Shown: positions 42,585-51,050 of the stretch, piece after piece | Position numbering within the stretch: the first letter of the stretch is position 1 | Layout of the letters: each line of letters opens with the position of its first letter | DNA from: Lewinella sp. IMCC34183 | GTDB lineage: Bacteria > Bacteroidota > Bacteroidia > Chitinophagales > Saprospiraceae | Length of the DNA: 64,000 nucleotides | Reading direction: 5' to 3' | Assembly: GCF_003390915.1 (NCBI RefSeq) | Contig: NZ_QMEM01000009.1 | Location: 62,001 to 126,000, forward strand | Translations under genes and position numbers: made by a program | The notes under the pieces: model-generated | Told to the model about the DNA's origin: nothing | Database searches by the model: none | The model's input: only the letters and a program-made list of their open reading frames with translations

Positions 42585-43046
42585 ATGAGCATTACCGGTA
42601 GGCAAAACGATAACCCCAAAAAGATCGTGTCCGACGATCAGTTCCGGGAGCTCCGGTTTAACTTACTGCACAGCTGTAGCTGGATAAACAACGGGATGCG
42701 GCAATTTTTGCTGCCGCACGCGATCACGCCGAAGCAGTACAGTATACTGCGCATACTGAACGAGCGTCAACCCGAATCGCTTTCGATCCAGGAGATCCGC
42801 GACATGCTCGCCGATAAGATGTCCGACGCCAGCCGGCTGGTGGACCGCCTGGAAAAGAAGGGCCTGCTGGATAAGTTCCCTTCCGACCAGGACCGACGCA
42901 GCAACCGGGCGCGCATCACCACTCAGGGGATTGAGTTGCTGACCCTGATCCATAAGAACCGGGGACAACTTGATGCCATCATCAGCGACCGCCTCTCCGA
43001 GACCGACATCGATCACCTGAACGAGCTGCTCGAGCGCCTGCGGTAA
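42585..43046 (+). CDS. MarR family transcriptional regulator
   Basis: A 153-residue winged-helix dimer. The DNA-binding part has TPKQYSILRILNERQPESLSIQEIRDMLADKMSDASRLVDRLEKKGL, and the wing DQDRRSNRARITTQGIELL follows. MarR proteins usually repress and respond to small phenolics or oxidants; the ligand here is unknown. It precedes the permease gene by 44 bases but that gene has its own promoter. Confidence 0.9.
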   Translation: MSITGRQNDNPKKIVSDDQFRELRFNLLHSCSWINNGMRQFLLPHAITPKQYSILRILNERQPESLSIQEIRDMLADKMSDASRLVDRLEKKGLLDKFPSDQDRRSNRARITTQGIELLTLIHKNRGQLDAIISDRLSETDIDHLNELLERLR

Positions 43047-43078
43047 AACGCTGCGGCGTCTGCTACCCCGCCCTACCC

Positions 43079-43086
43079 TAACTTTG
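43079..43086 (+). promoter_or_regulatory. -7 box TAACTTTG of the LolC/E-type gene
   Basis: TAACTTTG is followed by four bases and then the ATG at 43091. A start site at the usual distance would make the message leaderless. Confidence 0.65.
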
Positions 43087-43090
43087 CGGC

Positions 43091-44338
43091 ATGAACCTTT
43101 CCGCGCGGATGGCGTGGCGCTATCTCTTTGCCCGCAAGTCCACCAACGCCATCAACATCATCACCTTCGTGGCCGCCTTTGGGGTGGCCATCGGGGCCGC
43201 CTCGCTGATCATCGCGTTAAGCGTTTTCAATGGCTTTGAGGACATCTTCGTGAGTCTGTTCAACAACCTCAACCCGGACGTACGGATCACCGCGGCTGAG
43301 GGGAAGACGTTCGAAGCGACGGACGATCTCCTGGCGCGGGTGCGCCGCACCGAGGGCGTACGCGTGATCGCCGAAACCCTGGAGGAAACCGCCCGCTTCC
43401 AGTACCTGGGCCACCAGGCCTTCGGTCCGCTCAAGGGCGTGGACCACGAATATGCCCGGATCAACGGCATCGACACCATGATCGAGGAGGGGAAGTACGA
43501 CCTGCTCGTCCCCCAGATGAATGCCCTCGGTGCGATCGTGGGGCAAAACTTGGCGCGGGAACTGCTTATCGACCCGGTGAACCAGATCAACCTGCTGTCC
43601 ATCTACGTTCCCCGCCCACGCACCCGCGGGGGCGGCAGCGTCCTGTCCTCCGGCTTGCTGCCCTACCAGATACGGGAGGTACTACCCGTGGGGGTGGTCC
43701 GCAGCCAGGAGGCCTTCGAGAACCAGGCCGTGCTTATCGACATTGGACTGGCACGCGAGATCATGGGGGTGGAAGCTCCTACCGTTTCCTCCCTGGAACT
43801 GAAGCTCGCGCCGGAATTTGAGACCGAACGGACCTACCGCGCCCTGCGCGAGGCCCTGGGGGAAGCGTATGTGGTGCGAAACCGGTTCGAGCAGGAGAAC
43901 AGCATTCTGAAGCTGATGCGGGTGGAAAAGTACGTGGCCTACGCGATTGTCACCCTCATGGTCATCCTCATCAGCTTCAACCTGGTGGGTGCGCTATGGA
44001 TGATCGTGCTGGAGAAGCGGAAAGACATCGTCATCCTCCAGAGCCTGGGCATGGTCGGCAGCGAGATCCGGAACGTCTTTCTGCGGGTGGGGCTGCTGAT
44101 CTCGGGAATCGGACTGTTCTCCGGATTCGGCCTGGCGATCCTCATCTACCTCATCCAAACCCATTTCGGGATTATCGGACTCCCCGGCACCCTGGCCGAT
44201 GCTTACCCCATGTCGTTGCGGACCGGGGACTTTCTGGTGGTTACCGCCACGGTACTCGTGATCGGCTTTCTGGCGTCCATCCTACCAGCAAGAAGGGCGG
44301 AGAACGTGTCCTCCGCCCCTAATAAAGTGGTCGATTAG
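43091..44338 (+). CDS. LolC/LolE-type ABC transporter permease
   Basis: A 415-residue MacB/FtsX-superfamily permease with four helices (about 22-45, 275-305, 325-350, 375-400) and a large periplasmic domain after helix one. The N-terminus ARMAWRYLFARKSTNAINIITF, VFNGFEDIFVSLFNNLNPDV and the C-terminal DFLVVTATVLVIGFLASILPARRA are characteristic of the lipoprotein-releasing complex. It would extract lipoproteins from the inner membrane for a LolA carrier; the LolD ATPase is not adjacent. Confidence 0.88.
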   Translation: MNLSARMAWRYLFARKSTNAINIITFVAAFGVAIGAASLIIALSVFNGFEDIFVSLFNNLNPDVRITAAEGKTFEATDDLLARVRRTEGVRVIAETLEETARFQYLGHQAFGPLKGVDHEYARINGIDTMIEEGKYDLLVPQMNALGAIVGQNLARELLIDPVNQINLLSIYVPRPRTRGGGSVLSSGLLPYQIREVLPVGVVRSQEAFENQAVLIDIGLAREIMGVEAPTVSSLELKLAPEFETERTYRALREALGEAYVVRNRFEQENSILKLMRVEKYVAYAIVTLMVILISFNLVGALWMIVLEKRKDIVILQSLGMVGSEIRNVFLRVGLLISGIGLFSGFGLAILIYLIQTHFGIIGLPGTLADAYPMSLRTGDFLVVTATVLVIGFLASILPARRAENVSSAPNKVVD

Positions 44339-44358
44339 CTAGTTGTCGGTCCTGAAAC

Positions 44359-45411
44359 TCAGGCGGCAAGCTTGTGGTCTTCGCCCCGGTAGAATTCCCG
44401 GAAAGAAACCATCCGCTGCTTTTCTTCGTCCCACAGCTTGTTGAACATCAACGGTAGGCTCTGCAGGAAGGTGATCTTGGTCACATGGCGCTGAAGAACG
44501 GGGTTCTCGTTAGCGCAGCGACGCAGGTTGTAATTGGGAATACGGCTGCTCAGGTGGTGAATGTGGTGGTAGCCGATGTTGCCGGTCAAAAAGTGCATGA
44601 AGCGCGGCAGCTTGTAAAAGGTAGCTCCTTTTATGGCTGCAGTCAGGTAATCCCAGTTCTTGCTCCACTGCATGTAGGTATGATCGTGCTGGTGCTGTAC
44701 GTAGAAGAACCAGAAGGCGATGATGCCGAAGAAGAAGATGATGCTGCCCTGAACGATAAAGAATGCCTTCCAGCCTACCAGGAAACCGAGACCTACGTAG
44801 GCAGCGAGGATCAGCAGGTTGTTGAGGTGCATCTTACGGTGGATCGGCGACCAACCGGGGAAATTGATGCGCGGAACGCGCAATACCACACCGAGGTAAA
44901 GCATGGGAAGCACTACGAAGAGTACGACGGGGTTACGGAAGATCCGGTACTTGAGGCGGCCCCAGGAGTTGAGCTTCCGGAATTCCTCCACGGTCAGAAA
45001 GTCGATGTCGCCGATGTCACGGTGCTCCAGCTGACCAGTGTGGCCATGGTGGAAACTGTGTACGCGCGCCCAGTAGGTGTAGGGGATCGAACTAAAGAAA
45101 GAGCATACGAAACCCAGGGCGTCGTTGACCTTCCGCTTGCTGAAGAAGGAATAGTGGCCGCAATCGTGCTGGATGATGAAGATGCGGACCAGGAAGAACG
45201 CGTTGACCATGCCGAGCAGCAGGGTCAGCCAGATGGAGTAACCGACGGTGAAGTACATAGCTACCCACAGCGCCAGGAATGGGCCAAAGCTGCTGAACAG
45301 CTGCCCCACCGCGCGCCAGGTATTGGCCTGCTGGTACTGGGAGATAATGGTCTTCCAGTTTTTGAGCGACTGGTGGATGTCGTCTACCGTATTTTGAAAT
45401 TGTACTTGCAC
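44359..45411 (-). CDS. membrane fatty acid desaturase
   Basis: A 350-residue di-iron desaturase. Three histidine boxes: HDCGH (82-86), HSFHH (118-122, in VHSFHHGHTG) and YHHIHHL (about 284). Four hydrophobic helices separate them. Acts in the inner membrane on acyl chains; the substrate (acyl-ACP, acyl-CoA or phospholipid) and position of the double bond are not evident. It is convergent with the LolC/E-type gene, whose stop is only 20 bases away. Confidence 0.9.
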   Translation of the reverse strand: MQVQFQNTVDDIHQSLKNWKTIISQYQQANTWRAVGQLFSSFGPFLALWVAMYFTVGYSIWLTLLLGMVNAFFLVRIFIIQHDCGHYSFFSKRKVNDALGFVCSFFSSIPYTYWARVHSFHHGHTGQLEHRDIGDIDFLTVEEFRKLNSWGRLKYRIFRNPVVLFVVLPMLYLGVVLRVPRINFPGWSPIHRKMHLNNLLILAAYVGLGFLVGWKAFFIVQGSIIFFFGIIAFWFFYVQHQHDHTYMQWSKNWDYLTAAIKGATFYKLPRFMHFLTGNIGYHHIHHLSSRIPNYNLRRCANENPVLQRHVTKITFLQSLPLMFNKLWDEEKQRMVSFREFYRGEDHKLAA

Positions 45412-45590
45412 TTGAATTATTTTATGGGAAGTCCCCGCATTGCTTGTGGAAAAGGGAGAAACAAATATGGATCGTATTGATACATGCGCGCCTTCCTGCC
45501 CGCTAAGCTAACCGGTCAGGGGGGCATAGTGTTATGATGCGGTAGTTATAGTTTCGTCAAATTAACCGTCCGGTTACGACGCCGAAGGCG

Positions 45591-46778
45591 CTATTGCTGC
45601 TGCGTGAAACCGTACAGCAGCTTCATTTTGTCAAAAATAGCAGTGTTTTCGTAAATCCCCGAGAACTGCTCGGCACCGGGTCCGTAGGCGAATACCGGAA
45701 TCAGGTCCGCCGTGTGGTAATCGCTGGTGAAGGCCCCCTCGATGTGCCCGAGGGAAGAACCGTTCTGAATGGCGTACCCGCCGGTTTCGTGGTCGGCGGT
45801 AACGATGACCAGTGTCTCTCCGTCGCGCTGGGCGAAGTCGAGAACGGCTCCGATGGCCTGGTCGAAGTCGATCACCTCCGAAATAATGTAGTCGCTGTCG
45901 TTGCTATGTCCGCCCCAGTCGATCTGCGAGCCTTCGATCATGAGGAAGAATCCCCGGTCCGCCGTGTCGCGTTCGCTAAGGAAATTGACCGCCAGCTCGC
46001 TCGCCTCCACGAGGTAGTTCCGCCCCTGGTTGAAGGGCAGGGGCTCACTTTCGGCGGTGTAATAGCCCAGGTTCTTGGCCCGGTCGACCTGCAGGTCTTT
46101 CAGGTCCGTGTTGACGAAAGACTCGACTACATTGCCGCGCGTACGCAGCTCTTCGCTCAGGTTGCGGGAATCTCCCTCCCGCCGCTCGAAGAACTTCGCT
46201 CCGCCACCGATAAACAGATCGATATCGGTGTTCATCAGGTCGGCGGCGATCTCCTCGTAGTTCTTGCGCAGGTTGGCGTGGGCGTAAAAGGAAGCAGGCG
46301 TGGCGTGCACGATGGAGGAAGTAGCTACCAAGCCGGTCGGCAGGCCGGCGGACTCCGCCATTTCCAGGATAGTGGTGACCGGAACGGTGTCGATGTCCAC
46401 GCCAATGGCTCCGTTGTAAGTTTTCACTCCAGCGGAAAAGGCGGTGGCGCCGGCGGCAGAATCGGTGATAAGGTTATCCCCGCTGTAGCTCTTATGGAGC
46501 CCGACCACCGGAAAACGCTCGAGATTCAGGTGATTATCGTTGCTGTACAACCCCGCGGAAATCTGGGTCACGCCCATTCCGTCACCGATCATCAGGATGA
46601 TGTTCTTCGGCCCGCGGCCGGCACGGACGTAGGGGGTTGATGAACTGCCGGAAGTGGGGGGGGCCATCTCCTGGCCGGCCGGGGCCGGCCGGTTGGCGAT
46701 CGTTTCCCGGGGGGCGGGGGGACAGGCGGTGAGCAGTACCGCCGCGGCGAGACCGCTAAGGACGTGAAGCTTATTCAT
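45591..46778 (-). CDS. alkaline phosphatase (PhoA superfamily lipoprotein)
   Basis: A 395-residue lipoprotein phosphatase. Lipobox LLTAC (Cys19). Metal and nucleophile motifs: ILMIGDGMGVTQIS (first Asp), DSAAGATAFSAGVKT (phosphoserine), DWGGHSNDSDY, and VTADHETGGY (metal His/Asp). It releases phosphate from external organic phosphate. Shorter than E. coli PhoA and lacking its Cys pairs. A TATCTTTG box lies four bases before the ATG. Confidence 0.92.
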   Translation of the reverse strand: MNKLHVLSGLAAAVLLTACPPAPRETIANRPAPAGQEMAPPTSGSSSTPYVRAGRGPKNIILMIGDGMGVTQISAGLYSNDNHLNLERFPVVGLHKSYSGDNLITDSAAGATAFSAGVKTYNGAIGVDIDTVPVTTILEMAESAGLPTGLVATSSIVHATPASFYAHANLRKNYEEIAADLMNTDIDLFIGGGAKFFERREGDSRNLSEELRTRGNVVESFVNTDLKDLQVDRAKNLGYYTAESEPLPFNQGRNYLVEASELAVNFLSERDTADRGFFLMIEGSQIDWGGHSNDSDYIISEVIDFDQAIGAVLDFAQRDGETLVIVTADHETGGYAIQNGSSLGHIEGAFTSDYHTADLIPVFAYGPGAEQFSGIYENTAIFDKMKLLYGFTQQQ

Positions 46779-46782
46779 GCGG

Positions 46783-46790
46783 CAAAGATA
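46783..46790 (-). promoter_or_regulatory. -7 box TATCTTTG of the alkaline phosphatase gene
   Basis: The - strand TATCTTTG ends four bases before the ATG at 46778, implying a leaderless message. No Pho-box-like repeat was recognised upstream. Confidence 0.65.
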
Positions 46791-46833
46791 TGGGATAGGG
46801 GGGTGCGATAGCCGTCACGGAAGCGTCGGAAAA

Positions 46834-47937
46834 TCATCCACTCGCCAACCGGTAGCGGTGTCCGGGCAGGGCCGCCACGACATCGCGCATCTCCAACCCC
46901 AGCAGCAGGCCGGAAAGGTGGGCGGGGGGAACCGCAACTTGCCGGATAAGCTGATCCAGGGATAGCTGCCCGCCCTCCCGTAGGTGATCGACCACCCGCT
47001 TTTCCTCCGCCGTGAGCCCCTCAAATAACTGCAGCTGCCGATCGCCACTGCCGTCCGGCGCCCAATTCAACAGATTCACGAGGTCTTCCGCCCCTTCCAC
47101 GAGATAGGCCTTTCCCGCCTTGATCAGCGCGTTACAGCCGGCCGTGCGGACGTCTCCGCCCCGCCCCGGACAGGCCCCCACCTTCCGCCCGTAGGCGTGC
47201 GCCATGTTGGCCGTGATAATCGACCCGCCGGACTCGCCGGATTCCACGACGACCACCAGCTGGGATAACATAGCTACGATCCGGTTGCGGGCCGGAAAAT
47301 GTTCCCGCTCCGGCTTCTGCCAGTAGGGATACTCGGTGAGCACTCCCCCACCCCGCTCCGCCATCCGGCGGGCAATCGCCTGGTGGGCGTGTGGATATAT
47401 ATGATCCAGACCGCTTCCCAGCACTCCCAGCGTGGGCAGCCCCAAATTCAGGGCGCGACGGTGGGCGGCTACGTCCACGCCGTACGCCAGACCGCTCACG
47501 ACGAGGGGGGCGTAGGGCACCAGCGGATCGAGCAACCGTTCGATCTGCCGCGTTCCCTGCTCACTCATACGGCGGGTACCTACTACGGCCAGCGGTCGTG
47601 GATTCCCGAACTTCGTAGTACCGCGGTGGTAAAGTACTGCCGGGGCGGATGCAAACTCCCGCAGGGCCGGGGGATAGTCCTCCCCGTCTGCGTGAAGGAT
47701 TCGCACGGCGTGGCGCTCGGCATGACGCAGAATATCCTCAGCCTCCCGCAGGTGCCGGTCGCCGGCAAAGTGGGCGGCCGTTTGTGTGGCAATACCCCGA
47801 ACGGCCCGAAGTTCGCGTACCGAAGCCGCCAGCGTATCGCGGGCGGAACCGAAATGGGCAAGCAGAGTACGGTAAAGACCGGCACCGATAGATGGCACGC
47901 GACTGAGCGCGACCGCGAAGTATTCCTCCGAAGACAT
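46834..47937 (-). CDS. dprA: DNA-processing protein DprA
   Basis: A 367-residue DprA/Smf protein, which loads RecA on incoming single-stranded DNA during natural transformation. A helix-hairpin-helix-like N-terminus (about 1-70), the Rossmann-like DNA-binding domain (about 75-290: RPLAVVGTRRMSEQGTRQIE, VVSGLAYGVDVAAHRRAL, GVLGSGLDHIYPHAH, VVVESGESGGSIITA), and a C-terminal winged helix (about 305-365). Normal length. Competence machinery is not adjacent. Confidence 0.93.
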   Translation of the reverse strand: MSSEEYFAVALSRVPSIGAGLYRTLLAHFGSARDTLAASVRELRAVRGIATQTAAHFAGDRHLREAEDILRHAERHAVRILHADGEDYPPALREFASAPAVLYHRGTTKFGNPRPLAVVGTRRMSEQGTRQIERLLDPLVPYAPLVVSGLAYGVDVAAHRRALNLGLPTLGVLGSGLDHIYPHAHQAIARRMAERGGGVLTEYPYWQKPEREHFPARNRIVAMLSQLVVVVESGESGGSIITANMAHAYGRKVGACPGRGGDVRTAGCNALIKAGKAYLVEGAEDLVNLLNWAPDGSGDRQLQLFEGLTAEEKRVVDHLREGGQLSLDQLIRQVAVPPAHLSGLLLGLEMRDVVAALPGHRYRLASG

Positions 47938-48023
47938 AACAAACGGGATAGTGGAAAAAAGGAGGCCACGGACAGGGAATGGGGGGAGGGAGAAACCAGA
48001 AAACGTCGGATAGCGTGGCTCGC

Positions 48024-48031
48024 CAAAGATA
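48024..48031 (-). promoter_or_regulatory. -7 box TATCTTTG of dprA
   Basis: The - strand TATCTTTG lies 86 bases before the dprA ATG at 47937, leaving a normal untranslated leader. Confidence 0.55.
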
Positions 48032-48104
48032 GCACATTACCAACAAATTGTTTGCCACGCGCATAATTTTGCCCGTCCGCTTGGTGGGTTCCGCTTACCA
48101 ATGG

Positions 48105-48112
48105 TAACTTTG
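48105..48112 (+). promoter_or_regulatory. -7 box TAACTTTG of tRNA-Ser
   Basis: TAACTTTG lies 18 bases before the tRNA 5' end, with a TTGG (48081) at roughly the -33 distance. Confidence 0.65.
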
Positions 48113-48130
48113 CGGAGTCTTACAGCACCC

Positions 48131-48218
48131 GGAGGATTGGCGGAGCTGGCTGAACGTGCCTGATTCGAAATCAGGTGTACCCTTACGGGTACCGGGGGTT
48201 CGAATCCCTCATCCTCCG
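48131..48218 (+). tRNA. tRNA-Ser (anticodon CGA)
   Basis: An 88-base class II tRNA. Acceptor GGAGGAT pairs with ATCCTCC, discriminator G. Anticodon stem CCTGA/TCAGG holds loop TTCGAAA, reading CGA. The long variable arm GTACCC-TTAC-GGGTAC and T arm GGGTTCGAATCCC are intact. CCA is not encoded. Confidence 0.95.
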
Positions 48219-48627
48219 CAAACGGGCCCTGCCCCGATCAGCGAAGCTGATCGAACGCGAGAACCCCTCCCCCGCCCGAAGCCGCAGGTTTCGGTAAGGG
48301 GGAGGGGTTCTCGCGTTTTAGCCCGGAGGGCGGGGCAGGGAACGTTTGCCGCCCCCCCCCAAAAGGGATCACAAAGTAATCCCCCGTCCAGCGCCGCAGG
48401 TTTCGCTAGGGGGGAGGGGGTCTCGCGTTCTAGCCCGGAGGGCGGGGCAGGGAACGTTTACCGCCGCCCCAAAAGGGATCACGAGGTAATCCCCCGTCCA
48501 ACGCCGCAAATTCCGGTGAGTGTGAGGGCTTCTCGCACTGAAGCCCAAGCAAACCGAACTAGCCCAAAAAGCAAGACCCGGCACGGTAAACCGTGCTGGG
48601 TCACTGCCTCAGGCTATTCTGTAGCCG
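48219..48627. repeat. GC-rich region with two tandem ~111-bp units and a large hairpin
   Basis: No gene. A perfect 18-bp inverted repeat (48256-48273 with 48298-48315) lies first. From 48281 a 112-bp unit (48281-48392) is followed by a similar 110-bp unit (48393-48502) and a decayed third start (48503 to about 48540). Shared words include AGCCCGGAGGGCGGGGCAGG and AAAAGGGATCAC. Each unit starts with GCCGCA. The - strand recQ terminator ends the region. Confidence 0.8.
48565..48602 (-). terminator. rho-independent terminator of recQ
   Basis: Arms 48575-48586 and 48591-48602 pair over 12 bp with one G-T wobble around TAAA; on the - strand a TTTTT follows four bases after the stem. Confidence 0.8.
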
Positions 48628-50856
48628 CTAGTTGGCCATCTCACTCAGGAACTTGATTCGTACCAGCTTGATCTCCTCCAGGGTCACGTCGTCCTCCTGC
48701 AGGGTTTGGTAGGCTACGTCGGGATCGTCGGTATCCGCCCCCATGAAGTACTCGTATGCGTCTTCCAGGCTGTATTCATCCACTTCCTCTTCTACGTAGT
48801 AGTCGATGTTGAGCTTGGTGCCCGAGGAGACGATCACGACCATCTCGTTGAGCAATTCATCCATACTCAGCTGGTTGCCGGCAGCAATATCCTCCAGCGG
48901 TAGCTTGCGATCAACGCCCTGGATGATATTGACTTTCGTCTTTGATTTGTTGGCCACCTGCTTCACGACGAAATCGGAGGGCCGGTCGATCTGGTTTTCC
49001 TCACAGTACTTCTCAATGAGCAAGAGGAAGGGCGTGGCGTAGCGCCGGGCCTTACCGATGCTGACCCCGTGAATGTTCTTCATCTCCTCCAGGTCGACCG
49101 GATAGCGGGTGGCCATGTCGGTGAGGGAAGGATCCTGGAAGATCACGAAAGGAGGGATACCAAGTCGCTTGGCTTCTTTTTTCCTAAGGTCTTTCAGCGC
49201 CCGGAGGAGCTGTTCGTCGAGCGTTACCAACTTGGCGTCATCTGCCTGACCCTGCATATCCTCGGCAAGCTCCTTCTCGAAATCGTGGTCGATCGGAATC
49301 TCGAACGCGTAGGGCTTCTTGATAAAGGCCGCGCCTTCCTCGGTAAGCTTGATGGTACCGTAGCTCTCGATGTCCTTGCGCACCAGGTTATTCAGCAACG
49401 CCTGCCGGAAGACGGAACTCCAGAATACCTCGTCCCGGTCTTTCCCGGTACCGAAGCCGGAGAGCTGCGTGAATCCGTAATCGTTCATCTGCTTGGTCTC
49501 CTTGCCCAGCACGAATTCGATCAGCGTCTTCAGGGGATAATTTTCGTCCAGCGACTGCACGGCCTTCAGCGCCTGCACCATCTGTCCGGTGACCTCCACG
49601 CGCTCGCGGGGGTGCCGGCAGTTGTCGCACATCTTGTTGCAGTTCACCTCATCGTACTCTTCCCCAAAGTAGTGGAGAAGGAAGCGCCGGCGGCAGGCGG
49701 TCGTCTCGGAGTAGGCCATGACCTCCTGCATGAGCTGGGCCCCCATTTCGCGCTCCATCAGCGGCTTATCCCGCAGGAATTTCTCGAGCTTGAGAATGTC
49801 TTTGTACGCGTAGAATGCGATGCACCGGCCCCCGAGGCCGTCGCGCCCGGCGCGGCCCGTTTCCTGGTAGTAGTTCTCGATGGACTTCGGAATGTCGTAG
49901 TGCATCACGAACCGTACGTCCGGTTTGTCTATGCCCATTCCGAAAGCGATGGTGGCACAGATCACGTCCACGTCCTCCATCAGGAACTGGTCCTGGGTGC
50001 GTGAGCGCGTCTTGGGGTCGAGACCGGCGTGGTAGGGTGCGGCCTTCACACCGTTGACCACCAGTGCCTGGGCGATCTCCTCGGCAGCCTTCCGGCTTTG
50101 TACGTAGATGATGCCCGACTGGTCCGGCATCTCCTTCACCAGCTGAATGATCTGGCGGAAGGTGTATTCTTTTTTCCCCTTCGGCCGTACCTCGTAGTAC
50201 AGGTTGTCGCGGTTGAAGGAGGAAACGAAGGTGTTCTGGTCCTCCCCCATCCGGAGGTTCTTAACGATGTCCGATTGCACCTTGGGGGTGGCGGTCGCCG
50301 TGAGCGCGATGATCGGGATGTCGTGGCCGATCAGGTCGAGCATCTCGCGGATGCGCCGGTATTCGGGGCGGAAGTCGTGGCCCCACTCCGAGATACAGTG
50401 TGCTTCATCGATGGCGACGAAGGAGATGGTAGCCTCGCGGAAAAACTCGATATTTTCTTCCTTGGTCAGCGTTTCGGGAGCGACGAAGAGCAGTTTGGTC
50501 TTGCCGGAAGTGATGTCCTCCTTGACCTGACGCATCTGGGTCTTGGACAGGGAGCTGTTCAGGAAGTGGGCGATCTCGTCGCTGTCACCGTGCGACCGGA
50601 TGGAATCCACCTGGTTCTTCATCAGGGCGATGAGGGGAGAGATCACCAAAGCACAACCATCCATCATGATGCCCGGCAGTTGGTAGCAGAGGCTTTTTCC
50701 GCCGCCGGTAGGCATGATTACGAAAGTGTCCTTACCGTCAAATAGCGACTGAATGATGGCTTCTTGGTTGCCCTTGAACGTATCGAATCCAAAATTTTCG
50801 GCGAGTGCCGCTTCAAGAAAATTAACTGACGCTTTTGCAGTCATTGGTTTTATCAC
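48628..50856 (-). CDS. recQ: ATP-dependent DNA helicase RecQ
   Basis: A 742-residue 3'-5' helicase for repair and recombination. Walker A MPTGGGKSLCYQ (Lys54), DEAH box AIDEAHCISEWGHDFRPEY, motif VI YQETGRAGRDG; the RQC domain with the zinc cysteines CRRRFLLHYFGE...CNKMCDNC; a winged helix; and an HRDC domain (about 525-605, LRALKDLRKKEAKRLGIPPF). An acidic C-terminal extension (about 640-742, with EEEVDEYSLEDAYEYFMGA) goes beyond E. coli RecQ. An in-frame ATG five codons on is an equally good start. Confidence 0.94.
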   Translation of the reverse strand: MIKPMTAKASVNFLEAALAENFGFDTFKGNQEAIIQSLFDGKDTFVIMPTGGGKSLCYQLPGIMMDGCALVISPLIALMKNQVDSIRSHGDSDEIAHFLNSSLSKTQMRQVKEDITSGKTKLLFVAPETLTKEENIEFFREATISFVAIDEAHCISEWGHDFRPEYRRIREMLDLIGHDIPIIALTATATPKVQSDIVKNLRMGEDQNTFVSSFNRDNLYYEVRPKGKKEYTFRQIIQLVKEMPDQSGIIYVQSRKAAEEIAQALVVNGVKAAPYHAGLDPKTRSRTQDQFLMEDVDVICATIAFGMGIDKPDVRFVMHYDIPKSIENYYQETGRAGRDGLGGRCIAFYAYKDILKLEKFLRDKPLMEREMGAQLMQEVMAYSETTACRRRFLLHYFGEEYDEVNCNKMCDNCRHPRERVEVTGQMVQALKAVQSLDENYPLKTLIEFVLGKETKQMNDYGFTQLSGFGTGKDRDEVFWSSVFRQALLNNLVRKDIESYGTIKLTEEGAAFIKKPYAFEIPIDHDFEKELAEDMQGQADDAKLVTLDEQLLRALKDLRKKEAKRLGIPPFVIFQDPSLTDMATRYPVDLEEMKNIHGVSIGKARRYATPFLLLIEKYCEENQIDRPSDFVVKQVANKSKTKVNIIQGVDRKLPLEDIAAGNQLSMDELLNEMVVIVSSGTKLNIDYYVEEEVDEYSLEDAYEYFMGADTDDPDVAYQTLQEDDVTLEEIKLVRIKFLSEMAN

Positions 50857-51050
50857 TTTTATCGTCCTAAGCGGATAACCGTAGGCGCGTGCCTAAAATA
50901 ACAAAACGCGGCTCAAACGGAAATTCGGTATGACGGTACGGATGTCGGGCCGTAAATATTGTAATAGGTTATTGCTCCCTTCCGGCGTTGTCGCGCTGTT
51001 CGGCTCGGCACCGCCCATAGGAAACCGGAGGTGCCTACCTTGCCACGCCT

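Noticed and set aside
48156-48656. 166-codon frame over the tRNA-Ser and tandem repeat
   Set aside because: It starts within the tRNA and translates the repeat units; composition is Arg/Pro/Gly-rich and no motif is visible.
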